64,000 nt of DNA from Megascapheus bottae (GCA_024803745.1 JANJXV010000016.1:41887001-41951000), one strand, 5' to 3'. Positions 10,630 through 23,051 are shown, counted from the first letter of the stretch. Made by a program: numbers and translations. The notes: generated by a model from the letters alone, not told the origin.

Positions 10630-12025
10630 CACTAGACAGCTTCACCTCCATAGGTCAGCATTCCAGATTCGTCAAAAATAAATTTCCCCAGTTAACCATC
10701 AAGCTTTCTATGGGAAGAATAATAAAATATTCCTGAACACATTTTCTTCATATTTATTTTATCAGCCTTAAGGCAATCACCTGAAGCCGGGAACAAAAAA
10801 AGTCATCAAAAATGAAGAAAATCAAAACAAGTAAAAATGATCAAAGAAAATTTATAAGCAAACCGCAAGAAAATGTTTTGAGAAGAGAAAGCAAAAGCCA
10901 AAAGTGTGGCTCAGTTTCAGGCCACAGTGATCACGGCCTTGGACTTTCCATTTACATGAGATGCCAGCTAAGAGGACAGGAACCCAAGTGGAATCATTGG
11001 AAAGAATGGAAGCATAGACACCGATAGTAATGAGATTGGGGGCTTCGGAGGTCATGTGGATTCTCTTGCATTCTGCCTTCATATTTTCCCATATCAACTG
11101 AAGTCTTCTTGGTTAGGAATTTGCCTGCTCTGTGTAATAAGTCTCAGTGACCTGGGAGCTCTATAAAGATTTGAAGTGATTTCTGAAGGAGAAATTCGGT
11201 TGAAAAGCGCAATTCTATTATTTTTCTGAATATACAAAGGTACTCCCAGTTTCCTGTGCTTATCCAGCGCATTCTCACATCACTGCCTCATTTCTTTTTG
11301 GATCATGCAGGAAGAAATCAATAGGAAGAGAGATAAAGAGTCCAACAATCATGACATCAAATTGAAGCATTGCTCTCTGTTCCTGAATGCTTAAGTGTGG
11401 CATAAAATGGATCATAAAAGATTTGGTGTATTATTTATACAGAGACAGCTTTCCTGTCTCATAAACTCTTACTCTGCCTTGAAAGCCTGGGGAACAAAGC
11501 ACCATGGGAGGGGCTCTGAGAGGCCCTCTGAGAGGGAGAGTGCATATTGAATCTCACAGACGTTCTGGTGCCCAGCACCCACTTACACCAGCAGACCAGC
11601 ATTCTGATTGGCTTGGCTTGGGTGTGGCTCTCAAGGCACCAACCAGCCTCCGCATCAACTGACCAACTCGTCAATGAAGTTTACTCTTGCTGCACAAATC
11701 TATAGTGACTGTGCCCTGCAGAAACATAGCCACAGCAATCTGTTTTGAAGTAGCCTGGAGGATTCAACCCCCTCTGCTCACATTAGTCCCTGGGGTGAAT
11801 GCTTGTATTCCAAACTAACTCCTTTCAAAAGGCAACCTTGTCACTGCAAGTCAGACTGTCACAAAGCAGGGGCATGGTTGGAGTGAAGTAGCAAAGGATG
11901 GTAATGCCTGCAAATTTCCAATTTTCATATGTCATCTTATCTTCTTAAATACCTTCCAATTATGTCAAAACTGATAAAAGAAAATAACCATCCAGTTTCC
12001 ATGACACATGGGACAAACAGAGGTG
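10630..12025. other. Unique sequence
   Basis: No gene. A GC-richer part at 11480-11670 contains a repeated GAGAGGCCCTCTGAGAGG motif and an ATTGG box. It might be an LTR remnant but has no decisive features. Confidence 0.4.
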
Positions 12026-12029
12026 AGAT

Positions 12030-12080
12030 GGTGGCTGGGATGTAGTTCAGCAGCAGGTGTAAGGTTCTGGGTTTGACATA
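12030..12080 (+). repeat. ID-like (tRNA-derived) SINE fragment
   Basis: GGTGGCTGGGATGTAGTTCAG, then AAGGTTCTGGGTTTGACATA, matches the ID head ('ggctggggatgtagctcagtggtagagcgc ... ggccctgggttcgatcc') with an internal deletion. It is immediately followed by a pyrimidine-rich simple repeat. Confidence 0.6.
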
Positions 12081-12084
12081 ACCA

Positions 12085-12159
12085 TCCTCTCTCTGTCTCT
12101 GTTTCTGTCTCTCTGTCTCTGTCTCTCTCTGTCTCTCTTTCTCTTTCTCTTTCTCTCTC
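12085..12159. repeat. (TCTCTG)n / (TC)n simple repeat
   Basis: Pure CT/TCTCTG-type tract grading into CTTTCT units and then a short CA run. It lies at the 3' end of an ID fragment and generates artefactual Arg/Glu-rich frames on the minus strand. Confidence 0.95.
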
Positions 12160-12259
12160 ACGCATACACACACGTTTTTCTTTGGAAAGATTAAACAAGA
12201 TACATTTAAAATAGTCCCACTGAAGGCCACTCCACGTTTCTTCTTAATCAATTGCTCTT

Positions 12260-13100
12260 GATTAAAAACAATGGAATTTCATCATACGATATTATTTGAA
12301 TTCTCATTGATATAAGTGCTGGCTGGTACAAAATGATGTTTAATTGAGTTAATGATATGTTTTAATGGACTATTAGTCTTTCTTAAAATGCAACATGACA
12401 ACGCTATCATCAAAGGCTAGGTAGCTAATAGAGAGGGCTCAATGGATTAGTGTGTTGTAGGTCAATAGAAACACTGGGGTCCTAAAGAAAGCAAATGTAC
12501 ATTTTCTTCAGTCACTCATTCATCTATTGTCCACAGCACCAGAGCAATCACATTTGGAGCCCAAGGAGAAGTACAATCAAGGTGATATGACAGAGAATGT
12601 CCACCGAAAATAGTGGTAAGACCCTGGTAGAGAAGAACATGAGGAAACAAAGAAACAACCCATTGTACATGGACTCTGATATTAGTATCTTCATAAGGAA
12701 AACATGTCACATAGATTTTACTCTTTTCTGAAAATTTGCTCATCTCCAAATGAATTATATCTAACTCACAATTTGAATTTGTGTAACTTTATCTCGCATT
12801 ACATTAAAAAAATGGTCCTTTGAACCAGACATGAATATTTTAAGGCCATAAAAATATTGTGCCAAATTATTTTTTATTTCAAAAGAACTTTCTTATATTG
12901 TGTTCTGTTAATCAATTATTCTAAAATATATCCATAAGCAAAGAAGTTTTGCACAGTTTTAAAACATAGTCATCAGTGGTTAGAAATTGAGAATTTTGGA
13001 AAGATTTCTGTTAAAACTTTAAAGCCATTCTTTTTTAACATGATACTGTACGGTGTTGGGAAAATTTGGAGAAATGGATAGTTTAATATGTAGCTTAGGA
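12260..13100. other. AT-rich unique sequence
   Basis: No recognised element or credible frame. Confidence 0.5.
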
Positions 13101-13109
13101 ATGCATTTG

Positions 13110-13410
13110 AAGACAAACTAATTCACATAGTAAAAGTCAGAAAAAATCCAAATAGGAAATTGATTATATGTATTATGTATGCCCACAGAATGGAATCTCA
13201 TACAGATTTTATAGGAAACAGTTTATAAAGACAGAGAAGAAACTCTTTGCCTTGGAAAGATGTTTATGCGACTCAGTGTACAGCGTTCTGCCATTTTGTT
13301 AAAATTTATTGTGAATTGAGTAATACATACGTGCACAGAAACTAGAAATTAAATAGATAAGGAAGAATGTCAGATTGTATGCATACATATGCCCTTACAT
13401 CTACATATAT
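13110..13410 (+). mobile_element. Ancient L1M-type 3'-end fragment
   Basis: Blocks CCCACAGAATGGAATCTCAT, AGACAGAGAAGAAACTCTTTG, TTGGAAAGATGTTTATGCG and TTCTGCCATTTTGTTAAAAT follow the order of the conserved mammalian L1 segment '...acaatggaatactatgcagcc ... gaagctctatatgtactg ... atggaaagatgtccatgatat ... cccattttgtaaaa'. No intact frame remains. Confidence 0.65.
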
Positions 13411-13802
13411 GTACGACTACATGATAAAAGATACATGACAGCTTCTGTGGGAATCAGCTGTCAGTCCCACCATGCTTATCTCTTTACCAACTAGACGAGC
13501 CCAACCACAATTTCCAAACTAACTGTCTACAATAATCCACTGCTGAGTGTCTCACCAGAAGCCAGCAGGCACTGCACACTGGAGCATTCTTTATCATTCC
13601 CACGCCCTGCCTGTCCCTGGATCTCCTTGAAACCTGAATGCCTTGTTGAACTTCTGGGGAATTTCCTCAAATCATTGTTGATTCAAGCAGAACTTTAAGG
13701 GGAGTGTCAATTGTGAGTTTTACATCATTTTTTTTTAATTTCTGGCTTTCAATAGCATCTCAAATTAGCAAAATCTTGTAAGCAAGTCCATCTGAAAACG
13801 TC

Positions 13803-13821
13803 CTCCACCATCCTGGTGGAG
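13803..13821. repeat. Perfect 8-bp inverted repeat
   Basis: CTCCACCA (13803-13810), spacer TCC, TGGTGGAG (13814-13821). It lies about 70 bases upstream of a TATA-like motif. Confidence 0.6.
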
Positions 13822-13839
13822 ATTTTCCAGTGGATCTGT

Positions 13840-13915
13840 ACAGCTGAGCTGTGAATATTCAATACCCGTGCGGTTACCTGGAAACAAGACCCTATATAAG
13901 ACATCGTGCTCTGAG
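13840..13915 (+). promoter_or_regulatory. TATA-containing promoter-like or LTR-like segment
   Basis: CCTATATAAG at 13891-13900 is a good TATA box. Upstream lie CAGCTGAGCTG (E-box core CAGCTG) and a perfect hairpin at 13803-13821. A degenerate LTR is as likely as a true promoter. No downstream coding exon can be shown. Confidence 0.25.
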
Positions 13916-14306
13916 CTGACCTCAGGTCATGGCATTTACTTCCCAGTCTTCAAGGAAAACTTAAAATACCTAATTTCCCTTTTCACTCAAGTCTTGTTCA
14001 GTGTTTAGGTCTTCTCCTAATTGCATCCCAGAACAGAAAAAGGTCCACACGTGACTTCCTTTGCTTGGCTCCAGCCTCGCAGGCCCCACAAACAATGTCA
14101 TCTTTGCACACAATCTCTTCCTGACTTCCAAGTTTTCTCTCTGAAGCACACATCAGAAGCCATGACCTTCACGTTGACATTGCAGAAATGGAGCCAGTGG
14201 AGCACTGTGAACAAGAGCAGCAGGGCATCTCCAGAGGGGAAGGGTAACAACACCTTGCATGGAGCAAAACTTGAGTCCTTTCTACTCCAGACACTGCGGT
14301 GTCAAC

Positions 14307-14342
14307 CACAGGACTCCAGAAGCAGACACAGGACTCCAGAAG
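14307..14342. repeat. 16-bp direct repeat, two copies
   Basis: CACAGGACTCCAGAAG occurs at 14307-14322 and 14327-14342, with a further partial AGAAGGCTCACC/AAGCTCACC echo downstream. Confidence 0.8.
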
Positions 14343-14379
14343 GCTCACCACAAGCTCACCAAAGCTTCTGACTGACACC

Positions 14380-15405
14380 GCATTATTTATTTTTTTTGTA
14401 TTCTTTTTAAAAACAAAACTTAAACAGGTCTAGGATTACTCTCTATTTTCAATTTCATCTCTGTTCATGGTTATAAATGTTAAGTCAGAGCACTGCCACA
14501 TAGATTGTACCAAGCGATACCTCTGCCCCATGTCTTCCTTGGTCACTGAATTCATGGAGAACCATCAGCTCAGGATGAGAGGTGAGAAATCATAGGTAGT
14601 GACATCTCCGTGAGGGACAAGTGGGTTTCAGGAATCATGTTTCAACCACCGCGGTCTCCTTTTCCCAGGGGAAATCATCAGGGCTCCCCACGCCTGCGCC
14701 TGTTTCATGGATCAAACATTTGCCATTTAGAGATGACTGATAACCAGTTCTCATTTAAACGGATCTCAGGCTGTTTTCCTGTGCTCCTTCCCCGCCAGCC
14801 GGCTGCTGGTTCTAATCCTCCCCACAGCACACGCGGGGTGCGTGGATGGTGAGTGGAGAGGGGAGAGGGCGCCTGCCTTCCCAGGGCGCAGGGGTGGAGA
14901 GGGGAGGTCATGAGGCCTCTGACAGCTGGTAACGCTATGGTGTAAAGAAGAAGTGTCTTCAGCATGTCATTACTAAATGTCTCCACTCTCCACCCCATAA
15001 ATGGAAAGAATCAGAAAAGAAAATTGGCAGCAGTACAAAATTCCTTGGCATCTGATAATCTGCCTTGTCTAGTGCTACTTTAGGATGTATGGCTTGTATG
15101 TTCAGCCTGCAGCCAGCAAGGGAGAATTGCTCTTTGAGAACCAAATTTCTCATTTCCACCAGCGTGGCAACTCTCCCTCCTTTGACTGCTTAGTGATCAT
15201 TGTTAATTTTTTCTCAGAAAGAATACTAAAAATGTGACCTGTTTTCCCTTTATTGAGGTCATAGAGGTGTAAATTCTTTCACAGATAACATTTTTATTTC
15301 GTTTTAATTATTGTAAAGTGTTTTTCACAAAACTGAAAAATATCGTTTTTATGGCACTCCCATAAAACTGACTTGTGTAACCAGTTTAAAAGTGCATAAA
15401 TAAAC
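14380..15405. other. Unique sequence, GC-richer at 14640-14920
   Basis: The GC-richer part contains CACACGCGGGGTGCGTGG and purine-rich GGAGAGGGGAGAGGG but no CpG island, exon or named repeat. Short frames on both strands lack recognisable features. Confidence 0.4.
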
Positions 15406-15410
15406 CAGAC

Positions 15411-15612
15411 CTCGAGCTTTCACACCTGGCTACTCCAGAGGCTGAGATCTAAGCCTTCCTAAGCAAAGAATCACGTGAGGCTCTTCTCTCCAATTAAGCA
15501 ACATAAAAGCCAGAAGTAGGGGTAAGCTTCAAGTGGTAAAATGTCAGCCTTGAGGAAAAAGGCTAAAGAAGTGTGTCCTGCATTCAGACCTCAGTGCCAG
15601 CACAGAACAAGA
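15411..15612 (+). mobile_element. 7SL(B1)-Geo dimeric SINE, diverged
   Basis: A degraded 7SL-like head (CACACCTGGCTACTCCAGAG, GCTGAGATCTAAG) is followed by the linker CTCTTCTCTCCAATTAAGC. The Geo-like half follows: AAAGCCAGAAGTAGGGGTAAG, CTTCAAGTGGTAAAATGTCAG, CCTTGAGGAAAAAGGC, and CAGACCTCAGTGCCAGCAC before an A-rich end. The linker and half order match the other dimers in this window. Confidence 0.7.
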
Positions 15613-15627
15613 ATGCACAAATGGGTC

Positions 15628-15859
15628 CCTTGGTTATCTCATATGGTTTCAGTATTTCACCTTGTTATCTGATATATTGTATATATGTTTATGTTGGTTA
15701 TTTGAAATAGGATAGGGAAGGGGGAAAAGAAGATGAGGGGCGGGGGAGGGGGAGGGAAATGGGGACCAAGACATGAGAAAGGGTATCCATGTTTGTGAAG
15801 TAATGCACCTTCTATCTGGTGAATATAATGTAGCCCTTCTATTAATTATAATAAAAATG
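15628..15859 (+). mobile_element. L1 3' untranslated region with G-rich tract
   Basis: GGATAGGGAAGGGGGAAAAG and a run of GGGGCGGGGGAGGGGGAGGG lead into GGGACCAAGACATGAGAAAG, GCACCTTCTATCTGGTGAAT and a final AATAAAAATGG. It belongs to the same 3'-end family as 3506-3990 and 49703-49879. Confidence 0.65.
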
Positions 15860-15869
15860 GATGAAAACG

Positions 15870-16660
15870 CACAAATGAATTAAACTGGGATATTGAATGG
15901 TAACTCCATTGTACAACTACTTAAAAATATTAAAAACGTATTTCAAAAATAAATACATGTATAAAAACAAAACAGATGAAACTGACACTACCTAGAATTA
16001 AAATGAGTGCCCATACTGGAGAATAAAAGAGAATGATCACTTAATTATTCTAATTACCACAAATCTCAGAACTGTCTATTTTAACTGTTTTACACAGAGT
16101 GCTCAGGGAAATGTATATTGCATTTAATTATATTTAACAATATAAATATCCTGTAGTTTGTTGACAATTCTTACTTCGGGGTGTGTAAATGCAATCACAA
16201 TACTGGGATATTGTTCCAGGCTCTTCTCATCTATGCTACTGATTGATCCATTCCTCCAGTCCGTCCGCAGTCTAAAGCTGATGCTCTACCAGCCTGTGAA
16301 ATCTTGGATATAAATTTTCTTGGTAAACAAAGTCATTCTTGAAAATGTTTGCTAATAAAATCCACATTAATTATGTATATGTGTGAATATATATACATAT
16401 GCAAGATGTCAGTCAAAACTGTTGGTGGTAAATTCTCTCTACTGCTTTCACAGCCAAGTATTTATTTTTCACTAGTGTAACCCCATGAGGGTATTCAGAA
16501 AAATGAGCCCTGCATGTCTCAGGGAATTCTCAAACATTACCATGTGCCCTAGAATGTCACTTGACTTAGGTAACAGGTGTTTTTTACAGCACCCCAGTGG
16601 CCAGCTCTTCATTACTTGACTGGAAAGCAGTGTTCATGCTCCCCTGGGGATCTATAACAT
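15870..16660. other. AT-rich unique sequence
   Basis: No recognised element or frame. Confidence 0.5.
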
Positions 16661-16668
16661 ATCCTGTA

Positions 16669-16815
16669 ATATTTCTCAAGCTCCCTGCACATACAAATCA
16701 TGAGGAGATCTTGTTAAAATGCAAATGCTCATTCAGGAAGTTGAGAAGGGCATGAACTTACACATTGTAAAGCAAAGTCTTACGTGATGGCCATCTGACA
16801 GGTCAGTTCTTCAAC
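16669..16815 (+). mobile_element. MER5A-like hAT-Charlie DNA transposon relic
   Basis: TTTCTCAAGCTCCCTGCAC, CAAATCATGAGGAGATCTTG, TTAAAATGCAAATG and CTCATTCAGGAAGTTGAGAAG follow the MER5 order ('ggttctcaaactttagcgtgcatcagaatcacctggagggcttgttaaaacacag ... ctgattcagtaggtctgggg'). A short nonautonomous ancient element; ends are approximate. Confidence 0.6.
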
Positions 16816-16819
16816 CCCC

Positions 16820-17320
16820 CCTTCACGGTGAAACGGGCAAACTTAGAAGCTACACTGTGATTTCACCAGCAGCTCCTGGCTTAGAGGTACGGCCCTGTTC
16901 ATGTGTCTTCACCAGTGTGCAAAGCCTTTTAGCCAACGAGACCCCGGGGTATCAGACTCTGCTGGTACCTGCACAGCACAGTGAAAACATCGCTTCCAGC
17001 TTCTTTCTCCCTCCTTCTCCAGGAGGGATCTAGAAACAATTTGTCTACCAAGCACCCTCCTTCCCACTCCAGCCTCTTGATCATTCCAGCAACATAAACT
17101 TCGGGTTCTCCTCCTCCACTTCCTCTTTCCTGCCTCTCATTTGCTCCCTTTCCTTAGCCTGCTAGGACTTTACTTTTCATCTCTCCTCAGTTTTCTCTTT
17201 GCTGATTTCCTTGCGCTGTTTTGTTTCATAGTTGCAGAATACTGTCCCAGGAAATAATTCCACTCAAGATATTTCCACATTCGAGAAATATGGAAAAATG
17301 AAGATTTTTAGAAACCCACT
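16820..17320. other. Unique sequence
   Basis: Slightly GC-richer with pyrimidine-rich stretches (16995-17160). No gene or transposon recognised. Confidence 0.45.
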
Positions 17321-17327
17321 CAAGACT

Positions 17328-17404
17328 GGCCTGTGGTCTTAGTGGCAAACTCTTGGCTAGTGAGCACAAAGCCTTAATTTGAGACCCTAATACCACATTA
17401 AACA
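17328..17404 (+). repeat. ID-like SINE fragment
   Basis: GGCCTGTGGTCTTAGTGGCAA, CTTGGCTAGTGAGCACAAAG, CCTTAATTTGAGACCCTAAT and ACCACATTAAACAAAAGC parallel the ID left monomer ('ggcctagtggtagagtgcttgcctagcatgcacaaggccctgggttcgatccctagtaccacat'). Only the left half is seen. Confidence 0.6.
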
Positions 17405-17409
17405 AAAGC

Positions 17410-20400
17410 AATCACACTCACACACAATCTTACACACAGCCACAAATGCTCCAATGGTCACATCTACTCAGATAACTACATCCTTCCACAACGTCAAATG
17501 ATTCCGCTACACTTTTAAGATGTAATTTAAAATTTAGTCCACCCAATAAAAGGAAGATCCGATGGACCAATTTCATTCCGAATTCCTCTCTTTTAATTTA
17601 TTTTTTGTGTTGAGCTAAAATTTGCTGGATGGTTTCCCTACAGACCTACCGGTCGAAGATTATTTTAATAGAGTAGCATTTTCATTTTCACTTCTTTTCC
17701 TCCTTAGGTCTAACACAATCACTTGTCAGAGACTTTAAAAATATGACACATTTAAGTAATGGGAGGTTATTCAATCCTCTTTCATGTTTACTTCTGCCCC
17801 GGGTCTGGTGTCATTGGTTTGAAGCTCTCCTGCTACCCAGGTTCTGCTGTGTATCTTCCCATAATCCTCCAGGGTTCCTTTCCATTTATACTTTTGTTAT
17901 CTTGCACCTGTCTTCTTTTCCATTTGTCTTTCATCCAGAATCTTTATTTGAAGTAAGTCCCCCATGACTGTTTCTACAAAGGCCACATCACATTCAGATC
18001 TGGAATATGTTTTTCCAATAACATCAGAAGCCAGAGGCCTCTGGTTCTCCAGAACTCCATGAGGGAAACAGCAAGAGTAGTCATAATTAGTTTGCATCTT
18101 CAGTTTACACACAGTGCTCTTCTTGTGTAGATTCCTGTGGTTTCTTTTCTGATGACAACTTTCCTGCAAGCACTCTAGCTTAAGAATCCCAACGTCTTCA
18201 ATAGCCAACTTCTAAAATTCTCTTGTGTAAAGTGGAATCTTCTCCTGTGTCTCAAGTGCATACTGGCACATATTTTACATTTTATTTGCATTACTATTTT
18301 AAAGTCATAAATCTAATTGGAATGAATTATTCCAACAACACGCATAATAATTCAGTTCCAAATGTATATCATCTACCTCTGTCTATATCTGTAATATACA
18401 AATCTAATTTGTATGAATGTACCTATACATACATTAAATTAATCAGGATAGATCATTCTTTTAAATGAAAAATAGGAACATAAAATAATTTTGTGGAACA
18501 CACTTATATAATGAAGATTGGATCCAAATCACAATAGCATTTTAAATGACAAACCGAGTAATATAATGTTGAACTGCTTGTCCATGAAATGACAAGTAAA
18601 TAATTTAAATTCTCATTTGGACTCTCCTGGCCAAGGAGAGGAAGAAATGCTGTGTCACTTCCCAGTCTTAGAACCCAGGACAACACTTTCATTTTTAAAA
18701 GTACATTAGTTCCATCTATAGATTCAGCTGACAAAGAGAACATCTTTCGTGCTAAAGTTAAATCTCTATTTTAACCAGTCACTTACTTATGTCTCAAAAT
18801 AAGAAACTGTTCAAAATAGGGAATAAATTTTGTGGTTTCATTTTGTAAAATGTTGTGGAAAGGAGAACTTTCTATAGTTTTGAATACTTTCTATAGCTTT
18901 GAATACTAAGATCCACAGATAATGTAAGATCTTTTTTACATTTTCAAACTCATCGGATGTCTGGAAAGTTCAATTTATATAACAATGAAGCATTTTTGCT
19001 TAGCCACAAAACAGAGTCAGAATATGAGAACATATATTTATTTGAAATTCCAACCTTTATCAGTAAAGTCCTACATTACCTAGTATGTAACTGTCACTCT
19101 GAACTCGTTGTTGATTATTTCTCTTCACAAGAAGGACATCAACACTTCCTAAAATATGGCAAAATATCTTCTACGTGAGAAGGTTAGCACTCAATGTTTT
19201 GTAAATACAATATATGCGCTTGATTGATCATGAAGTTTCTTCACTCACATCCTACCTGTTCAAGGAACATTTTTCGTCCCACCTTCCTTGAAATATGATA
19301 TCCTCTCCCTCTCTAATCTCTGCAACATTTTGTATGTGTGTACTTCTCACTACCTGAAATCAGAGCATACACTTCTTTGAATAGGTTTAGTGCATATATG
19401 TCTAGCCTGATTATAATCTAGGTGAATTAAGTGGGCAATAAAAACACGAGTAACTGTTTACGTATGATAATGATATTTACTTATAAAGTAACAACTTTGA
19501 TGCATAATTTTGATGGATAAATACAAAATGTAGACAGAATACATCACAAACAATGACTCTCAAATCTGAAATATAAAATGGGAGCAAAAGTAGAACAATG
19601 CAAAAAAAAAGTTGTCTATGAATCCACTTATTCCTATTTCCCCCTTATTTCTGTACACAAATGAATGAGAAAAATAAGATAATTATCTTAATTTTAGCAG
19701 ACAAATAAACCAGTATAATACTAAACATGCCTCTCCAATAAATCATACTCTGCTTTCTAAGGTAATGAGATGATGGACACTCTCCAGACTGGATGAACGT
19801 ATTCATAAAAGTGATGGGCTTCAAGCATTTGATTACCATATGACAAAACTATGTATTTCTACCATGACTCAAATACTGAGAGAACCACATGGCAAGAAAT
19901 GCAGGTGGCATGGAGTCCACTACCACAAGAGCTAATGACCAGTAAGAGAAAGAGTTCAGTTTATGAGAGCTAGACCTGATTTCTTCCAACAGTCCTACTA
20001 TCCTGGAAGTGGGCTTCAGCTGCAGTAGGAGATCAAGAGAAGCAGGTTCTCACTGACTTGTGCCCAACTTCTGACCCACAGAACCTCTAAAAAGACTTAT
20101 GTATGGTGTTTCGAACAACTAAATTGGTGAAGACTAGTTTTACCAGTTATCTCACTTGGAAATCCCTTTAATATATTGTACAGTAGGAAAATATTTTTTT
20201 AAAAAAATATCTTATTGTAAAAGTATCGGTCAGATATGTCACCAACTCCACAGAATCGCTTCAGAAACAGCACCAAGAGAACAAATAAGATTTTCATTTC
20301 TCGGCTGGATTAAAAATTAGATCATCGCATAGCCAAAGGCATTTGTGCAAATTGGTAGCAACTGTATTTTTGGAGTGTTTGCATTCCTCTTTGATTTCAT

Positions 20401-20780
20401 GCTATGTTTCATTGGCATCCGATCAGGTCAAAGAACGTGTACGGTGTTCTTTGTCAGAAATAATGCCCCTGTTACTTCATTTGCAAGAGTGAAAGTAAAG
20501 TCTGACAGATTCTTTCAGATAACCATACTGGAGTTTTAGACATCTAAATTGTTCTCTGCTTCAGGCAATGACAACCAAGCCCTGGAGTTTGGAGAATATT
20601 TTAGTGAGACTATTTGTGTCCATGTACTTTTTAAAAGAAAAAAAAGTAGTCTTAGAAAGTCGCATCCTGAAAGAATAAATAAAATGGCCATGTTTGTAGG
20701 CATCCATATGCTGGAGTTATGACTGTGGCAATACCTTTTTCTGATGTGATGTGAGTTCAGATTCTTCAGAACCTGTCCTT
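17410..20780. other. Long AT-rich unique stretch
   Basis: No gene, and no element that I can name. It includes a 19-bp tandem duplication (18867-18904) and many short frames typical of AT-rich DNA. Confidence 0.5.
18867..18904. repeat. 19-bp tandem duplication
   Basis: ACTTTCTATAGTTTTGAAT followed directly by ACTTTCTATAGCTTTGAAT (one mismatch). Confidence 0.85.
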
Positions 20781-20789
20781 GGATGTCAT

Positions 20790-21130
20790 TTTCTTATAAA
20801 ATATTTTATTATCTTTAAGTGATTGTATAAAGGAGTTCCCACTCAACAAAACAGTTTATGAATCCAGTGACTGGACCAGTGTGACTCCTTTCACACCCTC
20901 CCCCACCCCTGCCACCCTCCCCATCCCACCCCTTCCTTCACTTTTTAATTTCTAGGTTATGTATGGAATTTTTGCCATTTAACAAAACAATTTATGTTTA
21001 CAATACATCTTGATCTGTGTAACCCCTTCAATGTCTTCACCTCCCTTCAATCCACCTTATTTTTCTCCATTCTGCAGTATACAACGAATTCTTTCTTAAT
21101 CTTTCATCTCTCTCACTTTGGTTCAATTTG
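20790..21130 (-). mobile_element. L1-like 3' region, antisense (tentative)
   Basis: Pyrimidine-rich CACCCTCCCCCACCCCTGCC with AACAAAACAATTTATGTTTAC, an echo of AACAAAACAGTTTATGAATC 140 bases earlier, and long CT-rich text resembles the reverse complement of an L1 3' UTR. Directly downstream is a sense-oriented L1 piece, so the two may form one inverted insertion. Confidence 0.35.
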
Positions 21131-21164
21131 CAAGTGAAGGTTGTTCTAAAGCCAGTAGCACAAC

Positions 21165-21540
21165 CACATTCTTTGCACCATTATTTACAATAACCAAGGT
21201 ATCAAATCAGCCCAAATGTCCCTTAGTAGATTAATGGATGGAGAAAGTGTGATATATATATATATGTATATCACATATACTGTGTATAATATGTGCATTA
21301 TATATAATGTGTGTCATATATATCATGCATGTGTGTGATATACTGGAATTCTACTCATTCATCAGAAAGAATGATATTGTACCATTGTTCAGGAAATGGA
21401 AAGACATGGGAAAAATTATATTAAGTAAAGTAAGCCATGCACAGAGACACTCCGGTTCCATGCTTTCCCTCATTTGTGGGAGCAAGACTACTGGGTGGTT
21501 AAACAAACAGTTATAAATTAATTAATTGAACTATAACAGA
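21165..21540 (+). mobile_element. L1 ORF2-end fragment, sense, with an (AT)n interruption
   Basis: CACCATTATTTACAATAACC, CAAATGTCCCTTAGTAGATTA and ATGGATGGAGAAAGTGTG correspond to the hallmark L1 segment before the ORF2 stop ('cattattcacaatagccaag ... caaatgtccatcaatgaat ... ggataaagaaaatgtgg'). After an (AT)n-rich stretch (21251-21345) come GGAATTCTACTCATTCATCAG, AAATGGAAAGACATGGG and TCCCTCATTTGTGGGAGC, the next L1 blocks in order. The frame is broken. Ends are approximate. Confidence 0.75.
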
Positions 21541-21544
21541 CTTT

Positions 21545-23045
21545 ATAAAGAATGAAAATAGTAAAATCCTTTAAAAAGTCTAAGTCAAAAAATTTTAAAA
21601 ATAAAAAATAAAAAGACTAAGTCAAAACCAATCAAGTAAGTAGCAGGTAAAATATATTTGGTTGCCATATCAAAGGCAACATTTACATTCTATGATGCAT
21701 TTCATATTAAGCATGTAATAGAAGATATCCTATCTATATGACAGATACATTGTTAATGCATCCCATCCCTCAAAGAGGCTTTTGAAACTGAATTACAAGT
21801 TCCACATAGTAATTAAAGCATTAAAATAAGAATTCCACAATGAGATTTACGACCTTAGGTAAAGGAAATCACTGCAAATGGAAACATGTCATTTGAACTC
21901 AGTGAAGGTAAAGGTGATAAAATGAAATGTTGCGTTTCCTAAATCTAGCTTTAAGTCAAAGGAAATCTATTTGTTTTGCCAGGTGGGAAGCTCATGCAAA
22001 AATGCAATTGAGTCTAAGGTTTATAAAAGTAAAAGTAGTTTCAGCATATTTACTGTCGCATCTCTGTTTATTCCTGACACTCTCCAAAGGAGCCGCAGTG
22101 TAAGGCTCTAACAAATAATCATGCAAAATGAACCTACACTCGCTCAGGAAAACCTTAGGGAAAACTTGCAGATTACGTCAGGGAGGGTTTGGAGAGCTTC
22201 AGAGGGAAATGTCATCCGGGAAGCCTGTTTTTGAGCTAACTCATGAGGAATATACATGCTCAAACAGTGTAGCCACAGACCGCAGCCTGCATGCATGGAA
22301 GCACGTTAGCAGCATTAGAAGATCAGGACTGTTGCCAAATTTGAGATGCTCTTAAAACACAGGAGAGGAGTCTGTGAACAGAGAGGATGAAGGAGCGTCA
22401 GTGCGGCTAATGTACTTGGCGTACATATGAAAATAGCACAAGGAAACTTGTAGAAATTGTTTGAGAAGGGGAACATGAGGAGATGAGAGAAAGATGGTGT
22501 GTTTCAGCAATGTGTATGAAGAACATGAATGAACATGTCACCATAAATCCACCTTCTGTAACAAATAGAATGTTATTTTCCAGTGCATACTGGATAGAGC
22601 TGGCTGACTTGTAAGGTCACTAGGATAAACTCTAATTTTTCAGGCTTTTTTTTTCCAGATCAAGTAAGTGAATCACAGTTCTGTTACCTAAACTGAGACA
22701 AGAGTGAGCACAGCAAGAATTACATTTGTACTCCATGCTTTTGAAATGGCACTAGATAAAGTTGGTTCAGAGTGTTAACTGGTTTCTGTCAGCTTGACCT
22801 AAGGCTTTCTGAAGACAAAAGGCTGAAGTTACCAATTAAAATGATTTCTCCTTTCTCAACTGTGTGTTTTTGTTGTGTGTTTATTGAAGGTCACCAGTTG
22901 TTCACATATAAATCAAAGACTTTTTTTTCTTTCTAGCAAATGTCAATATCCTCATTTATATAAATTGATACTAAATCTGATGTGCTATGAATAAAGAAAT
23001 ACGCTTGTTCGCTTGTTTAGTTTAGCTTATATTTATAAATGTTTT
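21545..23045. other. Unique sequence
   Basis: No gene. The block at 22040-22360 has a more balanced base composition and a 75-aa frame with no recognisable domain. Confidence 0.45.
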
Positions 23046-23051
23046 TCAAAT

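Noticed and set aside
14021..14371. 116-codon plus-strand frame downstream of a TATA-like box
   Set aside because: It begins at TTG, has no family signature, and part of it is a 16-bp direct repeat. No splice or start context supports it.
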